Part shown: piece by piece, positions 1-13,035 of the stretch | How positions within the stretch are numbered: position 1 is the first letter of the stretch | Layout of the letters: each line of letters begins with the position of its first letter | Assembly: GCF_947623445.1 (NCBI RefSeq) | Contig: NC_135246.1 | Coordinates: 9,903,856-9,967,855, forward strand | Reading direction: 5' to 3' | Length of the DNA stretch: 64,000 bases | Source of the DNA: Clavelina lepadiformis | Lineage: Eukaryota; Chordata; Ascidiacea; Aplousobranchia; Clavelinidae | Notes under the pieces: model-generated | Seen by the model: only the letters and a program-made list of their open reading frames with translations | Databases searched by the model: none | Told to the model about the DNA's origin: nothing | Made by a program: the position numbers and the translations under genes

Positions 1-3000
1 CCGGAATTCAGTAAAACTTTCTGGATCTAAGCAACATTTCTTTTGTTAACCCTATAATCACTATAAGTAATATGTTTGCTTGAAGTTAAAAAACCTTCAT
101 AGCAATATACGCAGAAAGAATGGAAGAGCCAACACAGTAAAAAACATTATATACTATTATATACGTTATTAAATTTCATAAACAATTAGAAACACGAACA
201 GCGCCTTTTCTATTTGACTTCCATATCTGGGCCTGGCGAAGCCTCCTATCAATTGGAAAACAAAATCCGATGCTTTGCCAAACGCAGACTAGGTTCCAAT
301 ATACGTACACGCATAAAACAACCAACTATCCTGATTTCTTTAGGCATATACAAAGATTTTGATGATCTCATACTATCGGACAACTGTGGTGTGGTATACT
401 GACTCTTTTGCTTTTGTGGTGTGCATTGTGCAATATCTGTAGAAGGACACGCTTGCAAAAATCTCCTCAAGAGAATGCACAATGGGTCAACCCAAGCCTT
501 GCAAAAGCTCTAACGACAAATCTAAAATTGCCAGACATCTCCGCGAACATTTTAATCACACGATAGATTTAGTTAAACCGAACGTCTTATCAACGGTTTG
601 TCAAGGTCGGAAACTGAAGGTAATAGAAAGCATAATACATATTGTATAATACACTGTAATACTAACCTTGTAACCTTTAACCGTCGCTACAGGTATAGAC
701 AACTAGTCGCTTCCACCAATTACTTTTACCACTTGAGATCGTTTTTATGTATTTTTGCCATATATTAAAGTCGATTTTTCTTACATACAACAGTAGTTTA
801 CCTCACCATATATCGTGGTTCCTTTTTAGTATATTGAGAAATTGTTCATCGTGCAATTCTTTCACGCATCATGGTTTGAATCGCTCACGACAACCACAAA
901 TTAAAAGAGTAATATCTTAGTATAAATCAGGTTTCATTTTAAACAATGGAAATGCATTACTATGGTTATTTACGTAGGTAAATTTACCGTATATCAAAGT
1001 TTAAAATAAAAATTCTGGTTTATATTATATTGGGGTGCAGTGTTTCGCTAATTTATAGTTTGCATAAATTATTAGAAGTCACAGACTGAAAAACGACCAC
1101 GTACCACACTCTAGCGGAAAAGACTAAAAAAGCTGTTTGACTATTTGGGTAAGGCTCTACATATTTATCTTATCATCTCTGTCTGTCGGTCAAGGTGTGT
1201 GCTGGTCTGTCGTTTAAATAGCCTATCTGCTTATGCCGTCGTTGAAGCTCTGTCCTATATCTGCCTAGATTCTAAAAGAACCGTCATTTGACGAAGACCA
1301 AGCGATTCTTGTCCAATCATTAGTGTTTGGGAAGGTTGCTATACTTCAATAGCAGCACTTCAAGTTTACAAGCTACATCAGGTGAGGTAGTCAGTCCAAT
1401 AACTTGAAACTGTTTTGTTTGAATCGGTAGTTGGACCAATTGGATAGCAGGATATGCGTCTTTAAAATTTCATGTTTACTTAGAATACCAGAAAAAATGC
1501 ACAGTAAAAAGGTTTGAAACACCAACACCGTTTTACGCAAATTGTTTGTGAAATGAAGGTTTTTTGTAAAAGTTGTAATAATAGATAGACCTACAATTTA
1601 CCTCGACTATTTCAAGATTAGGCGTTTATAAATCACTAAAAATTTATCCTACAGTAAATGGCCAAATAAGACAAAGCAAGACGGATCGCCAAATTGTCAA
1701 TGCATTGAGTTTTATTTATCGTCTGGGTAAGCCTTGTCGTTAAAATGTTTTTAATTGATAACTGTTGTTGTCGTAAAAACTTAATTGACGGCTTTTAGGA
1801 GTACTTACAGTAGGCCTATCTTTTATTGCAACGTAGCACGTGTTTGTCTTGATATTTCATGCAATATGAGTTTGCAACCGTATAAGGCGAAAGATATGGG
1901 TAGAGACACGGCATTTTGATAAGGTCGCCAAGAGCAAAGTCAATTTATGCTTTATTGGCTTTTTATTTAGTCAGTCAGTGTAAACGAGTATTTAGCTAAA
2001 ATATCATTGAGAGTTCGAGTTGCACTTCCCCAAAGCAAGCTGTAAACAGATTTAATTTGATTAGCAGTCGTCCAAGTCTGTTCGTTCTGAGGCTTTAATT
2101 TTTCAATAATTAGTTGTTATCAGTACATGAAGTGTACCGAAAGTGTAGTGAAGTGTACCACGCGAAAGGTCGCATTATATGGTTGAGGAGCGTTTGACAT
2201 TGCGGGTTATCGTCAAGGCTAGGGAAGAATCTACCTATATAATGACTAAAACACTTTACTCAAGTCTACAAAGGTTAACGACAATGATATCTTGGAGGTC
2301 AGCTGGACACCAAATTAACTTTAATGAGCTCCTGTCGGCGGCCAAACATTCTGATTTATTAGAACTTGTGTCAGTTTTGTGACTATATAAAAAAGAAAAA
2401 GTTGTACTATTTAACAGAAGAGTTGCAGAAATAGTTGTATACAGTAATAAACGTTTTTCGAATAAAGCGCAACAGCTGAAGCACAGCAAACGTGTAGTAC
2501 AGTAGTGCTGCAGATGTTGCCATGCAACAAATGACGATCTACTGTCGTTGTGAATCACTTGCGAATCAAGTTGTAGGCTCCATAACATTTCTGCGTATAA
2601 TCTCACCCTTCCGGGATATATATCTATATCAGTGAGGTGTTAATTTGTGTCATAAGTTTTAATTTTGTGTTTGTAAATTGCTGTGTGTTTTTAATGCAGG
2701 CAGGATCCTGGAAACGGAAAGTAAAATTGTTCAGTGCGCGCATGTGCGGCTGACATAAGTTAAACTTTTGCAAATACGCTATATGAGTGAAGGTTACTGA
2801 TATCTAAATCACGTAATTTACAAAGGCCACGTACATGCTGATTATTCTTGAAACCAGTTGACCATCGAATCAACCGTCTACATCGAGTGACACGTACTCT
2901 TTGATGTTTTTGCGAAACAAATCGAAATAAAGAAAACGACTTCTTCCTCATGTAGTTGGATAGTTTGCTTCTGTGAGAGGTAGAGATGAAACATTCAAAT

Positions 3001-3316
3001 CATATACCAATGTGTGGGTGAAGAAACACCATTACCATCATGAGTAAAGATATAAAATTTCTTCATGTGCGATTGGTCTGGAAAGGGATTGGTGATCACC
3101 ATTAATAATAATTAGCACGAAGCCGGTACCTCAACGATAGCTGCGAGCTGCCCCTAAGTCAGTGACAAGATAGTGACCTTAATCGAACGAAAAAGTCGGG
3201 CGCTGTTTTCCGCTACCACTACTTTAGTCACTTATTTTGCAATTTTATGAGCACATTTTTTAAACAATTGTTTTGGCAGAAGACCTATACCTATTTGTAT
3301 TTCAAACTGTTTAAAA
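1..3316. other. No recognised gene
   Basis: AT-rich sequence with only short, unconvincing open frames on both strands (for example 214-402 plus and 249-482 minus, which overlap each other). No homology to known protein families, no splice-consistent exon chain and no RNA gene could be seen. Confidence 0.6.
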
Positions 3317-4718
3317 CAGTGGTTCCCAACGGGGTTGCCGCGGCACCCTGGGGTACCATTTGCGATACACAGAGGCAGGTTTTTTTTTAAGGTTTGGTTT
3401 GGGTGACCGCTAAGTAGTTTTAAGAGACCGCAAGTGTTTCATTTAAATACCAAAAAATAGTAGTAGTAAGTTGCAAGTCCAAATTTTGGGAAACCGCTGG
3501 AGAAATTTGGGGGACCGTTTCGGTCCCCCAAAACACCTTAAAAAAAACACTGCACAGAGGTGCCATTTGCGATACATAGGGGTGCCGCAAGCTATTCCTA
3601 TTATTCATTTTTATCTATGACGTTTTCATGTAGCTATAGGCAAGATTACTGTTGCTGATACAATTTTTATAGACAAGTGTTTTTGTTACATCACTAGGAC
3701 AATTTTTGTCATGCCATATGCTGTTTCAATGCACAACTCATGGCTTCTTAATGTAGCACATTTCGATTATTGTGGTTTTGTGACATCACATACAATATCT
3801 GTACGAGTTCTGCTGATGATCGGTTCAAATTCAGTTTAATGAACAAGTGTAAAGTGAATACAGTGTTTGTAAAGGATGTTTCCCATTGTGTCTTATTAGG
3901 AGAGGAACAGTGTGTTCAGTTACTGATAATTAGTTTCATAATATTTATGATGGAGAAGTTTATTACAAGAAAAAGATCAAGTGATGTCGATTAGAGCGAG
4001 ATTGTGATAGCTGAAACTGGAAGCACAAGCGAAAAGAAAGCAAAGAAAACTCGCCTTTATTGCGACAGTTATTTAAATATAGGCTTTACTTGGTGTGGTG
4101 AAGAAACGCAACCTATACCATATTGTCTTATCCGTAATGCAAAATTATCAAATGAAGATGGTCCCAAGCAAGTTGAAGAGACACTTTACAAGTAAACATG
4201 GTCATCTTTCTTCAAAATGAATTTCCTTGCCTTGGAGAAACGGCATTGATGATTTTACTACAGTTTTCCACGTCATACTTATGCGAGATTTAATATTCAG
4301 TTTTAACGAATATCAAAACAATAAAAAGAGAAAAGCTACTTATAATCGAGGAAGAAATGAGGGCAGCTTTATCGAAAGTGCGTCCAGATATAAAGGGGAT
4401 ATGCGCGATAAACCAAGCACAAATTTCACACTGAGTTTGAAATAAATTGTCAATACAGTTTATTTTGTGTTTTTCAAACTGCATTTTCAAAATAACATTT
4501 AAACTCCAAGTAAAATTTCTGTGTTGCTTATGTTATGTTGATTTTTCAATGAACAATTACTAAATAAGTGCCTTTCCTAATGGCACAACTAGAAAACTTG
4601 TTTGAACTTACAACCTGTTACAGTCGAAGTCAATGACCGTTGATTGCAAAACGAGGTGCCGCAAAATATTTTTCTCTTCTGTAGGATGCCGTGAGCCTAA
4701 AAAGGTTGGAAACCAGTG
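3317..4718 (+). mobile_element. Internally deleted hAT-type DNA transposon (ZBED-like)
   Basis: The element begins with CAGTGGTTCCCAAC at 3317 and ends with the imperfect inverted counterpart GTTGGAAACCAGTG at 4718. The flanking 8-mers gtttaaaa (3309-3316) and gtataaaa (4719-4726) match at 7 of 8 positions, the target-site duplication size expected for hAT. Inside, a frame at about 3949-4195 resembles the N-terminal BED-finger region of ZBED-like transposases (DSYLNIGFTW, then a PxPxC stretch), followed after a frame change by SKHGHLSSK at about 4190. A second frame at 4357-4434 resembles their C-terminal tail, ending in QAQISH and a stop. At about 1.4 kb, most of the catalytic region is missing, so the element cannot be autonomous. 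Confidence 0.82.
3949..4434 (+). pseudogene. Remnant ZBED/hAT transposase, N- and C-terminal fragments
   Basis: Two fragments of one ancestral transposase frame survive. The first (about 3949-4230) covers a short Lys/Arg/Ser-rich leader and a BED-like zinc-finger region. It contains an in-frame stop after the leader (near 3991), a cysteine position that no longer fits the finger, and a shift of reading frame before the HGH pair. The second (4357-4434) is the conserved C-terminal tail beginning MRAALSKVRPDIKGI. The RNase H-like catalytic core and the hAT dimerisation region that normally separate these parts are absent. The assignment rests on recognising family-typical motifs by eye, so the family is fairly sure but the exact lineage is not. 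Confidence 0.65.
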
Positions 4719-6461
4719 GTATAAAATATGAAAGTAACGTATCTGCACAAGCTACATTTAATTAACACTTGAAAATAACTAAAACCTCTATCTTCATCAG
4801 CTTTTTAAATATATTTCGCAAAATGGTTGTTTCTTATCGTTCTTAAAGCGATAAATTCTAGCGAAAACTATCAACTATATATTATTTGTAGCCTAAATGA
4901 TTAATAAGTTTAACAAAGAAAACGCGCATGTCTGCACCGAACGTGTACAAATCATCAGAACAGAGCTGTCCACAAGAGGCGCATTGCATCGCGCAAGTGC
5001 AAGATAAATTACAAATTTTTTACTCTATGGCACCAACAAGGAAAGGTTAAATTATTCAGCGTAGCAGAAATGGGAAATAATATAAAGTTAGTTAATTGTT
5101 TATTGTTATGTGCACGTTTTGTTATTTATAAATCCAAAGTTAAAAAGTGCCGTCTACACGTAAATGAATTTATCGTTTTGGTAAGACAAGTGCTGCAAGC
5201 TGAACGGTTTACCGCATATTAGACGGACGAAAGTTGACTGCACCTTTCGAAGTGGAATTTTCTTTGATGACTGCTTTTTTAATTTTTTTTGCGATATTGT
5301 ATTTATTGTGTTTATGATTGTTATATAACAAAAAAAACTATTACAGTATAAGACACAAAAAGTACAATTACAAACTATACGGTATAGCAGATAAGATTTT
5401 AAGATCTGTTGCCAAGTATATTTTCCTGTTAAGTACCCTGATATATAATTTTACTCATATTGTTTTATAACAACAAAAAATTAGCACAAATTAACAACAT
5501 TCCAAAGTTTAATTTCTAAAACTTCTTTCAGTATAGATATATTAACGCTGGAATAAATGCATATGTACCCGAGCCAAATGCTTTGAAAAATACTACATCA
5601 AATTTATAATTTTTTAAAGATTCTAAAGGTCGAATACTTTTTAACGTATACTACTTCGTATATATTGTTTATATTGTACTTTTATATGAGTAATTGTTTC
5701 TGATAAAGGCTAGCACCCGTATTATTCGACAGCAGTTGTGCGCTGTGTGTGTACCACTTCTGTATGAGTGTACAGTACAAAGCGTGGGGATTGGCTTTGA
5801 TGGAGTTATTTTAAATCCAACGGTTAAAATTGAGCACACTTGGTACATCACGTCAACAGCGTGCTTACTGTTAAACAATATACACTTGGATAATATACAG
5901 CACAGTAATTTGCGAAACCGCGAAATAAAAAGTTGTTTAAAATAGCGCCATGTTCTGTCTTACTTTTCCGTACTCTACAACAAGTTTGGTTTCATGAAAC
6001 TATTTGCTGTACTTCTTAAATGATCCTCTATGTTTATTGTTTAGGCTATAAAGGAGGAAAATCAGATTTAAACCGATCTTCATATTTTACAGAGTATAGT
6101 ATATGTTGTATGTAATTATCCAGCACTACAGCATGTATATATCTATTAAGTTACGCATATAGGGCCTCAAACCGCGTGGTATTTCAAAATTTCCGAGATA
6201 CGATCAGTAAATTCATAAATCTGGCAACTTGGGTGATAAGTCTGGGTCAGTATGGCATATCGCAATCATAGTAAAATCATATTAAAACATAACTTGTAAT
6301 ACAAGTTTTATATTTTCAAGCTGCCAACTTCTAACCAAAAAATGTCCACATTAGTATAATTATAGAATTTCCGTTTAGCAAGTTAAACGTCAAATGTTTA
6401 CAGTTCAGTTGTGTGCATTGCAGACTCATGTAGTGCAGAAACCATATTTGTTGCAAATATA
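4719..6461. other. Intergenic, no recognised gene
   Basis: AT-rich sequence between two transposons. It contains a pair of mutually overlapping small frames at 5669-5945 with no recognisable similarity or splice support. Nothing else could be supported. Confidence 0.55.
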
Positions 6462-8507
6462 ACACAGGCCAACAAAAAATTTTTTTTTTCAAAAAGCATG
6501 GTATGTTAGATCGATTGAGGGGTATATCAGGGGCGCTGAGTCCGAAAATGTCATTACTTTTGCTGAATTGGCTCTAGTTTTTGAGATATTGCTTCTTCCT
6601 ACATATGCCATGAAAAGTTAGCAATGTATGCTAGTGAGTAACACAGGTTAACAAAAACTGAAGCCATGTGAAGCAGCCATTTAGTTTTGCCCAAATGTTG
6701 AGTTGTCTGGTACAAATTTCTCGCTTGGGAGCTAAATAAGACCTTAGATTAGTTTACATCATCTCCCATCAAGCACTAACATACGCCTTAACATCAACAC
6801 TTAGCATAACAGTATTGATTCGGCAACAAAAATAACGTTTTACCGGGACAATGTTAATGCAATTTTTCTCTAAGAAGATAATTTTGTGTACTGTAAAAAC
6901 ATCGAAGGACTTCTTTCATCTATGGGTCTACTTGAATATAAACCAGAAGAATGGAGGTTATTCATTGACAGCTCCAAGAAAAATTTGAAATGTGTGTTAC
7001 TTCACAACGGAAACTAGTTTGCCTTTGTTTCAATTGGCCACGCAGTCGTTTTAAAGGAACACTACCAAAGTGTAAAGAAGGTCTTGAAGAAACTTTCTTA
7101 TACTGAGCATAACTGGGAGATATGCGTTGATTTGAAAATGGTCAGCTTTTTCTTAGGACAACAAGGCGGCTACACCAAGTATCCCTGCTTTATTTGTTAC
7201 TGGGATAGTCTGGCCACTGATCAACACTGGATTAAAAAGGAATGGCCCATACGTGAACAGCTTGTGCACGGAGATAAAAACATTGTAAATGAACCTTTGG
7301 TCAGTCGTGATCGCATCATTTTACCCCCATTGCACATCAAATTGTGTTTGATGAAACAATTTGTCAAGGCCGTACAAGGTGGTGCTTGTTTTGATTACAT
7401 GTGCAAAGTATTTCCTGGTCTTAGTATTAAAAAGCTGAAAGCAGGAACTTTTGATGGGCCGCAAATACGAGAATTAATTTAAGATCAAGTTTTTCCATCA
7501 CATAGGACTGAAGTTGAGAAGGCAGCCTGGCACTCTTTCGTTGCAGTTGTAAAAGGATTTCTTGTAAACACAAAAGTTATGTGGATCTCGTAGAAGTGAA
7601 GCTTACGAACTTTCAAGCTCTTGGATCACGGATGAGCATAAAAGTTCACTATCTATTCAGTCACTTGGATCGCTTCCCTGAAAACCTCGGAAATATGAGT
7701 GAGGAGCAAGGTGAAAGGTTTCACCAAGATATCAAGTTAATGGAAGAGAGATATCAAGGTAGATGGGATGCTCACATGATGGCAGATTACTGCTGTTGCC
7801 TAATGCGAAGCTGTCCACAACAAGACTACAGGCGAAAGTCGTACAAGAGGACTTTCCTGCAGATGACTTTAAGCTAATTTGAGTAATTAACTAGGGTGCA
7901 TCTAAGAACTTCACTAATGCACATCCTGAAATGGATATATTTCTTCATAAAGTGTTTTGCTTTGAATACTCCGTGGTAAAGGAAAAAAATTGATTGCTTG
8001 TTCATTTCGTCTGTTTTTACAAATTGTCGTCTTTCTTGCGTATGCTTAGGCATACTTGGTTTTTTATTACCAAATTACTGCTATTTATTGTTCACTTCAA
8101 GCAACATTTAATATGGTATTGGAAGCTTAGTCTCACAAATCGCAATATGTTAGGAGAATCTGATGAAAATACGAATGAATGGGGCATATTTTGTGTTGAA
8201 TATATGGAAAAGAATAGATATATGCAGCACTTCTTCGTTTAGCTAATCTCATTGTGTCTTTAGCTTTTGCTCATTCTTGTGGTTTTAGTGCAGATAGACT
8301 TACAACAACATTTAATATAGGCTGTTCTTTAAGATAAAATGAAACTTACTTTCAAATTTAAAAGGTACCAAAAATATCGAAATTCGCCAATATCTTAAAA
8401 ACTAGAGCCAATTTGCAAAAACTAATGGCATTTTCGAGCTCAGCGCCCCTGATATACTCTAAAACCGTTCTTACCTTCCATGCCAAAATTTTTTTGTTGG
8501 CCAGTGT
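6462..8507 (+). mobile_element. 2.05-kb DNA transposon with long terminal inverted repeats
   Basis: The left end (6462-about 6591) and the right end (about 8377-8507) are inverted copies roughly 130 bp long. Both begin ACAC(A/T)GGCCAACAAAAAA and share TATATCAGGGGCGCTGAG and TTGGCTCTAGTTTTT blocks. Directly outside both ends sits TATA (6458-6461 and 8508-8511), a possible short target duplication, although the palindromic context makes the exact boundary uncertain by a few bases. The interior holds a broken coding region on the plus strand. The two inverted repeats differ by scattered substitutions and small indels, so the insertion is not recent. I do not assign a superfamily. Confidence 0.8.
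6904..7878 (+). pseudogene. Broken transposon-encoded protein of a widespread metazoan repeat family
   Basis: A continuous protein-like signal starts around 6904 (GLLSSMGLLEYKPEEWRLF), is interrupted by a TAG near 7015, continues through 7084-7479, meets TAA at 7480, continues to a stop at about 7590, and shifts frame into 7581-7877. Recognisable blocks include GYTKYPCFIC, LPPLHIKLCLMKQFVKA, FDGPQIREL, HLDRFPENLG and EEQGERFHQDIK. From memory, these blocks recur in many 'uncharacterized' invertebrate proteins. The CxxC in YPCFIC and the histidines downstream could bind metal. The location between long inverted repeats indicates the element's own gene, now inactivated by at least two stops and one frameshift. 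I cannot name the transposase superfamily. Confidence 0.75.
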
Positions 8508-11500
8508 TATAATCGGTGATAAACATTGCGTTATGCAGTGGCCTGTACACAGTAAGCTCCACTAGTCAGTATGTTAAAATATAAAAAAAATGAACTCACA
8601 AAATGTTGAAACGTTCTTGTTAAACGTTTGCGGCAAATACTTTCATGTGACTTGTAAATTCATGAACACTTTATGGCTATGCTGACTGGTATATTATTAT
8701 TTAGCTGTGCAATGCTGACAGATCAGTGGTCACGGTGGTTATTTGAGTTTTTATCACAATGATTGATAGAAAAACGTTCAGACACATAAAACGTGCTTAA
8801 ACTTCTATTAACCTTTTTTCAAATCATTTTCACTTTTCACTTTATAGCGACAGTAACTAGAAAGCTATTAAGGCTGTGTCTATGTATATATTTAAAGGTC
8901 GCACTTCTGCAAGGATTAACGCCTTTAAAGCACTTCAGGACTTGGCTGGCATTATGAGATTATCACACAGGAAAAATAAACTATTAATAATGAAAGTATG
9001 CAGCTGATACATGGTATTAGTGGCGTCGTCGTTTGAGCCGTTATAACAACATACTCTCGGGTTAAGATTTTACACAACAACCACGCACATTATGACACAA
9101 ACTTCAACTTTTAAAGTATTTTGTCCCGCGATTTTAAAGATGTACATGTACAAAAATTAGATAGGTGATGATTGAACTAGGGACTATGCTTGACAGCAAA
9201 AATGCCAAGTTAGAATAACTTCATAACGTGCTGTACCTTACGACGTTTTGCCGAGTGCGTACAGTTTAAAAGTGTTTTTATTGTTTACACTGCACAAACA
9301 CACAAACGAGTTGCATAAAAGCTCTACTACAAAACATAAAAAATAATACAACTATAAAGTACAATAAATTCAATAAGTTTGAAAATAAATTATTTGGTTT
9401 TATGACAAACCGATTTCAAGAAAGTTATAGCATAATATTGCAAACAGAAAATGAAGTAAATAGCTCAAAAACAAGTAAGAGTTTGACAAATTAAACAATT
9501 TACACGTGGTCTGCTTCTAGTTATTCGTCGTCTAAACTCCAGTGAGCGCCGAGAAAGGTTGTGGAAAGACCGCGACGACTCCGTTGTATCCGATAGGTCG
9601 GATAGGATACCTACGGTACACAGCACTTAGTGACATTTTCCAGAGGGTTGTGACAAAACATAGTCATGCGAACATTAACCACAGTGCATACCCGTTATAA
9701 GCAAGAAATGTTAGTTTTGTTATTGCTGTATATAAGATGATATTTTTCTTGCCTTTTTTAAGGAATTATGTTTATGATCACCTATAATATGTTGCATATA
9801 GGATTACGCTTTAAAAACGGGTAACTTCTTAGCTTACTCCTACGTGCTATTATTGCATCATTAAAAATCTTTTACCCGCAGCAGGTACTTCTTCAGTAAA
9901 AGTCTCGCGCTTTCTTCGTATTATGCATCGCGAATGTATTCTTTTGCAAGATCTGTGTGTTTGGGTGGAACACGTTATGCCAGAGTTTTCTAGTTTCATT
10001 CGTCTATAAACTTGCCTGTTAAAAATGAAATCAATGTTACTCTTATCCTAACTCATGCAGGTTTCATAGAAGAGTAGTTATTTAGTGCAATCGTCGCCAC
10101 ACAAAATAGTTAAATACGATCCTCACCTTCCCCATACATAACGTTGCCATTTATTCTTCGGATAAGCTGACGCAGCGTCAAACAGAATGCAGAAACAAAT
10201 TAAAAAAAGGATCAATTCGGTTTTTTCAACCATTTTTCAATAATTTTTTTTAAAAACAAATACTCGAAGCAAATAACATTCAATATCTGTAAAAGTCGAT
10301 CAATGATTATTATATTTCATTACATTTATTTCATTTAAATCCATTGTTTTAAGAGCATTATACGTTAAGGCAAAACGTACAAGAACAACCATCAACAAAT
10401 CTCTTAAAGCGGTTTGTTCAGGCTTTTTACCCGATTGCTCAGTTGGGATTGTATCTGTATATATACACACTGTCACCATTTTGCAGCCTGTAAAAGAAAA
10501 AAGAATTTTCTCGCAGGCAGGGTTTTATTTTCATGTCAAGAACCATCCATGAGTTCAAAAAAGAAAAACGAACGTTGCATGTTTTAATTTTGCAAATTAC
10601 CCCGACGTGACAGCAAAACACTAATGCTGAAAAAATTCTGAGATTAAATTGAATATCTATTATCATGTTCTTACCTTGTCATGTTTTTGTTGTATTGTGA
10701 CGTTATTTGACACGTAAACAGTAAAATATTTTTTTCAAGTCCTATAAGCTCATTTCGAATTGTGGGAGAAAGGTTTTAAGCGGTTCGCTATTTCCGTTGT
10801 TGTTATTATAATTCCTTATCGAATAGGCAACAACGTTTTCGAAATAAGCTACCGTGTTATTTACAAGTATGGTAAGTTATTTATGTTGACTCGATATCAA
10901 GATGAAATAAACTTATTTTTCATAAAAAAGTAACTTGTAAGATAAAAACGGTGTTTGGTAAAATAAAAGTCTGAAATATTCGAAGTCTAGATGGCATTTA
11001 ACTGTTGGCTATCGTATTGGAACACGTGTTAGCTATTGACCATAGGCTAGAAGTAATAAGTGAGTGCACCGCATAACTTCATTTTATTTTTCAAATATAC
11101 AGTATATAATAAAATAACTGGATAGTGTAACTCTATGATCAAACTGCTTAAGTTAGAAATAAACGCTATGTTCTTCCACTTTTTTGTGGTTCGGGGCAAA
11201 GCATCTTCATCTTCAACACGAGGGTGATTTTTCCACTTAATTTGTCCAGCTTAAATGGACTTTCCTCTTAGCATTGATAACAGGCCACCATTAAAATAAA
11301 GAAATTTTTCTATTACTGGAAATAGATTCATCCATATAGACGACTTAAAATAGTACAATGAAAAGAAGTAGTAGGCTACAGCTTGGTAAAGAACAACTGA
11401 CAATCTCGTTTGTATTGTGTTTTTCTTTCATCCATAAACATAGGCTGTTTGGCAAACAATGGTAGATTGGCAAATCTGATAGCATCACTTTCTCAAAACT

Positions 11501-12998
11501 TGCCCCAAAGCGTGTTTACATTATCAACTTGTGGGTAACCCCTCGTGAAGAACCTAGGACATGTTTATGAATTTTATCTAGCCTAATCTACTTGTAACAA
11601 ACATAGAACTTACATTTTCGAAATTTGTTTCAAATATACGCTGCATAAAAACTTTAAAGCTTCTATATTTAATTTAAGCTTATATTTTACAACCAAAAAA
11701 GATAAAGCATAAAAACAAAACTGTAACATTTTTTTAACATTCGTGTTAAGTAATTATACACATTTTGCATCAACCTTGTCATCAGTCAGTTCAATCCAAT
11801 TGACGAAAATAGCGCCGACGACAGGCTTTGGTAATAGCCAATTTAAATCACGTTTCACATATCTAACAACGCATAAAAACTTCTCTTTTCCTCTCATAAA
11901 AGGATAAATACTTGACGACCTTATTTGAACCTGATGACTTGCTTATAAAATCCAGAAACAGTCAAACTGATAAAGGATAAAATGTTAAATGTGATTTTTA
12001 CTAACAAAAATATTTTCTTAATAATTTTAATAAGCAACTTCGTCATTTCATCGAGCATATGGTCAATACGTTTTCGCAGTAGATTGCTGTAATACGGCTT
12101 TGTTGTTGTAGAAAGTGTAGACTACGTGATGGTGTAGGCTACACGCAAAGCAAGCCTAAAACTGAGCAACTGCGAAAATGGACTGCCATGAAGCCTACTG
12201 GCCCCGTATTTAGTCAACTATTTACTAATTACTGCATTTACCAACTTCCAGAAATATCAAAGATGGTTGATAAAACCAAAAGGTTTCTGGCGTACAGTGC
12301 CACCTTTGTTTTGTGATTAATTACGTAACTGCTCTTTTTTCAAGAACTTTACTTTTGATATATACCAAGCTTAGACCATCTTTTCCAAGTTTCGCGTTCG
12401 TGGTTGAAAATTAGACCAAGCTATCTTTGACGTAGCCAATAGGCCACTTCGTGGAAGATAAATGTGGTCCAGATTTCGTGATTCGACTTACAGATCAATA
12501 GGTAAATAAATAAATATATAATACATTCAAGCAAGCCTACCATGTTATAAAAACAAAGCGACGACGCCTTAAAGCAGTTGATTTTTCTCAATACTTATAG
12601 AACCTTTCTCATGACCTAAAAACAAACAAAGATTATAAATTCTAGTATTTACTGTATACTTAAGTATTCGTATCTATACTTAATAACACGATCAGGAGAA
12701 TACATGTTAACGGAGTATAATTTTGCCAGTCTAAATAAATAAAAAATTCTACTTTGCGGAAAAAATCATGATATCAAATGCGCATCAGTTGGACCAATTA
12801 GTAACTGTATCACCAAAGATCAGGCACCTGGCCATTTTTTGATTTCAGAGCAGACTTTCACAAGAAAATTTGGAAATTTCCTTGCAGTTTGTCAATATTA
12901 GCTCTTTGTTTTAGAATCGTTGCTGCACACTTGCTAGGTTGTCATTTACAAGTAGACAGCTTTCAATAGCAAAAACGAAACAAACATCCAGGAGGTGA
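8508..12998. other. Intergenic, no recognised gene
   Basis: About 4.5 kb of AT-rich sequence downstream of the WDR3 poly(A) signal. The only notable frame, 10439-10666 minus, has no recognisable motif and no supporting exons. No RNA gene or clear repeat boundary was found. Confidence 0.55.
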
Positions 12999-13004
12999 TT
13001 TATT
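12999..13004 (-). terminator. Candidate poly(A) signal AATAAA for WDR3
   Basis: The forward strand reads tttatt, so AATAAA lies on the minus strand about 32 nt downstream of the WDR3 stop codon at 13036-13038. It is the first canonical hexamer after the stop and implies a very short 3' UTR. Confidence 0.6.
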
Positions 13005-13035
13005 TGCAGAAAAATCTATAAACGCTCATTTTCGG

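Noticed and set aside
214..482. Overlapping small frames on both strands near the left edge
   Set aside because: No known motif, no splice context, and mutual overlap suggests chance.
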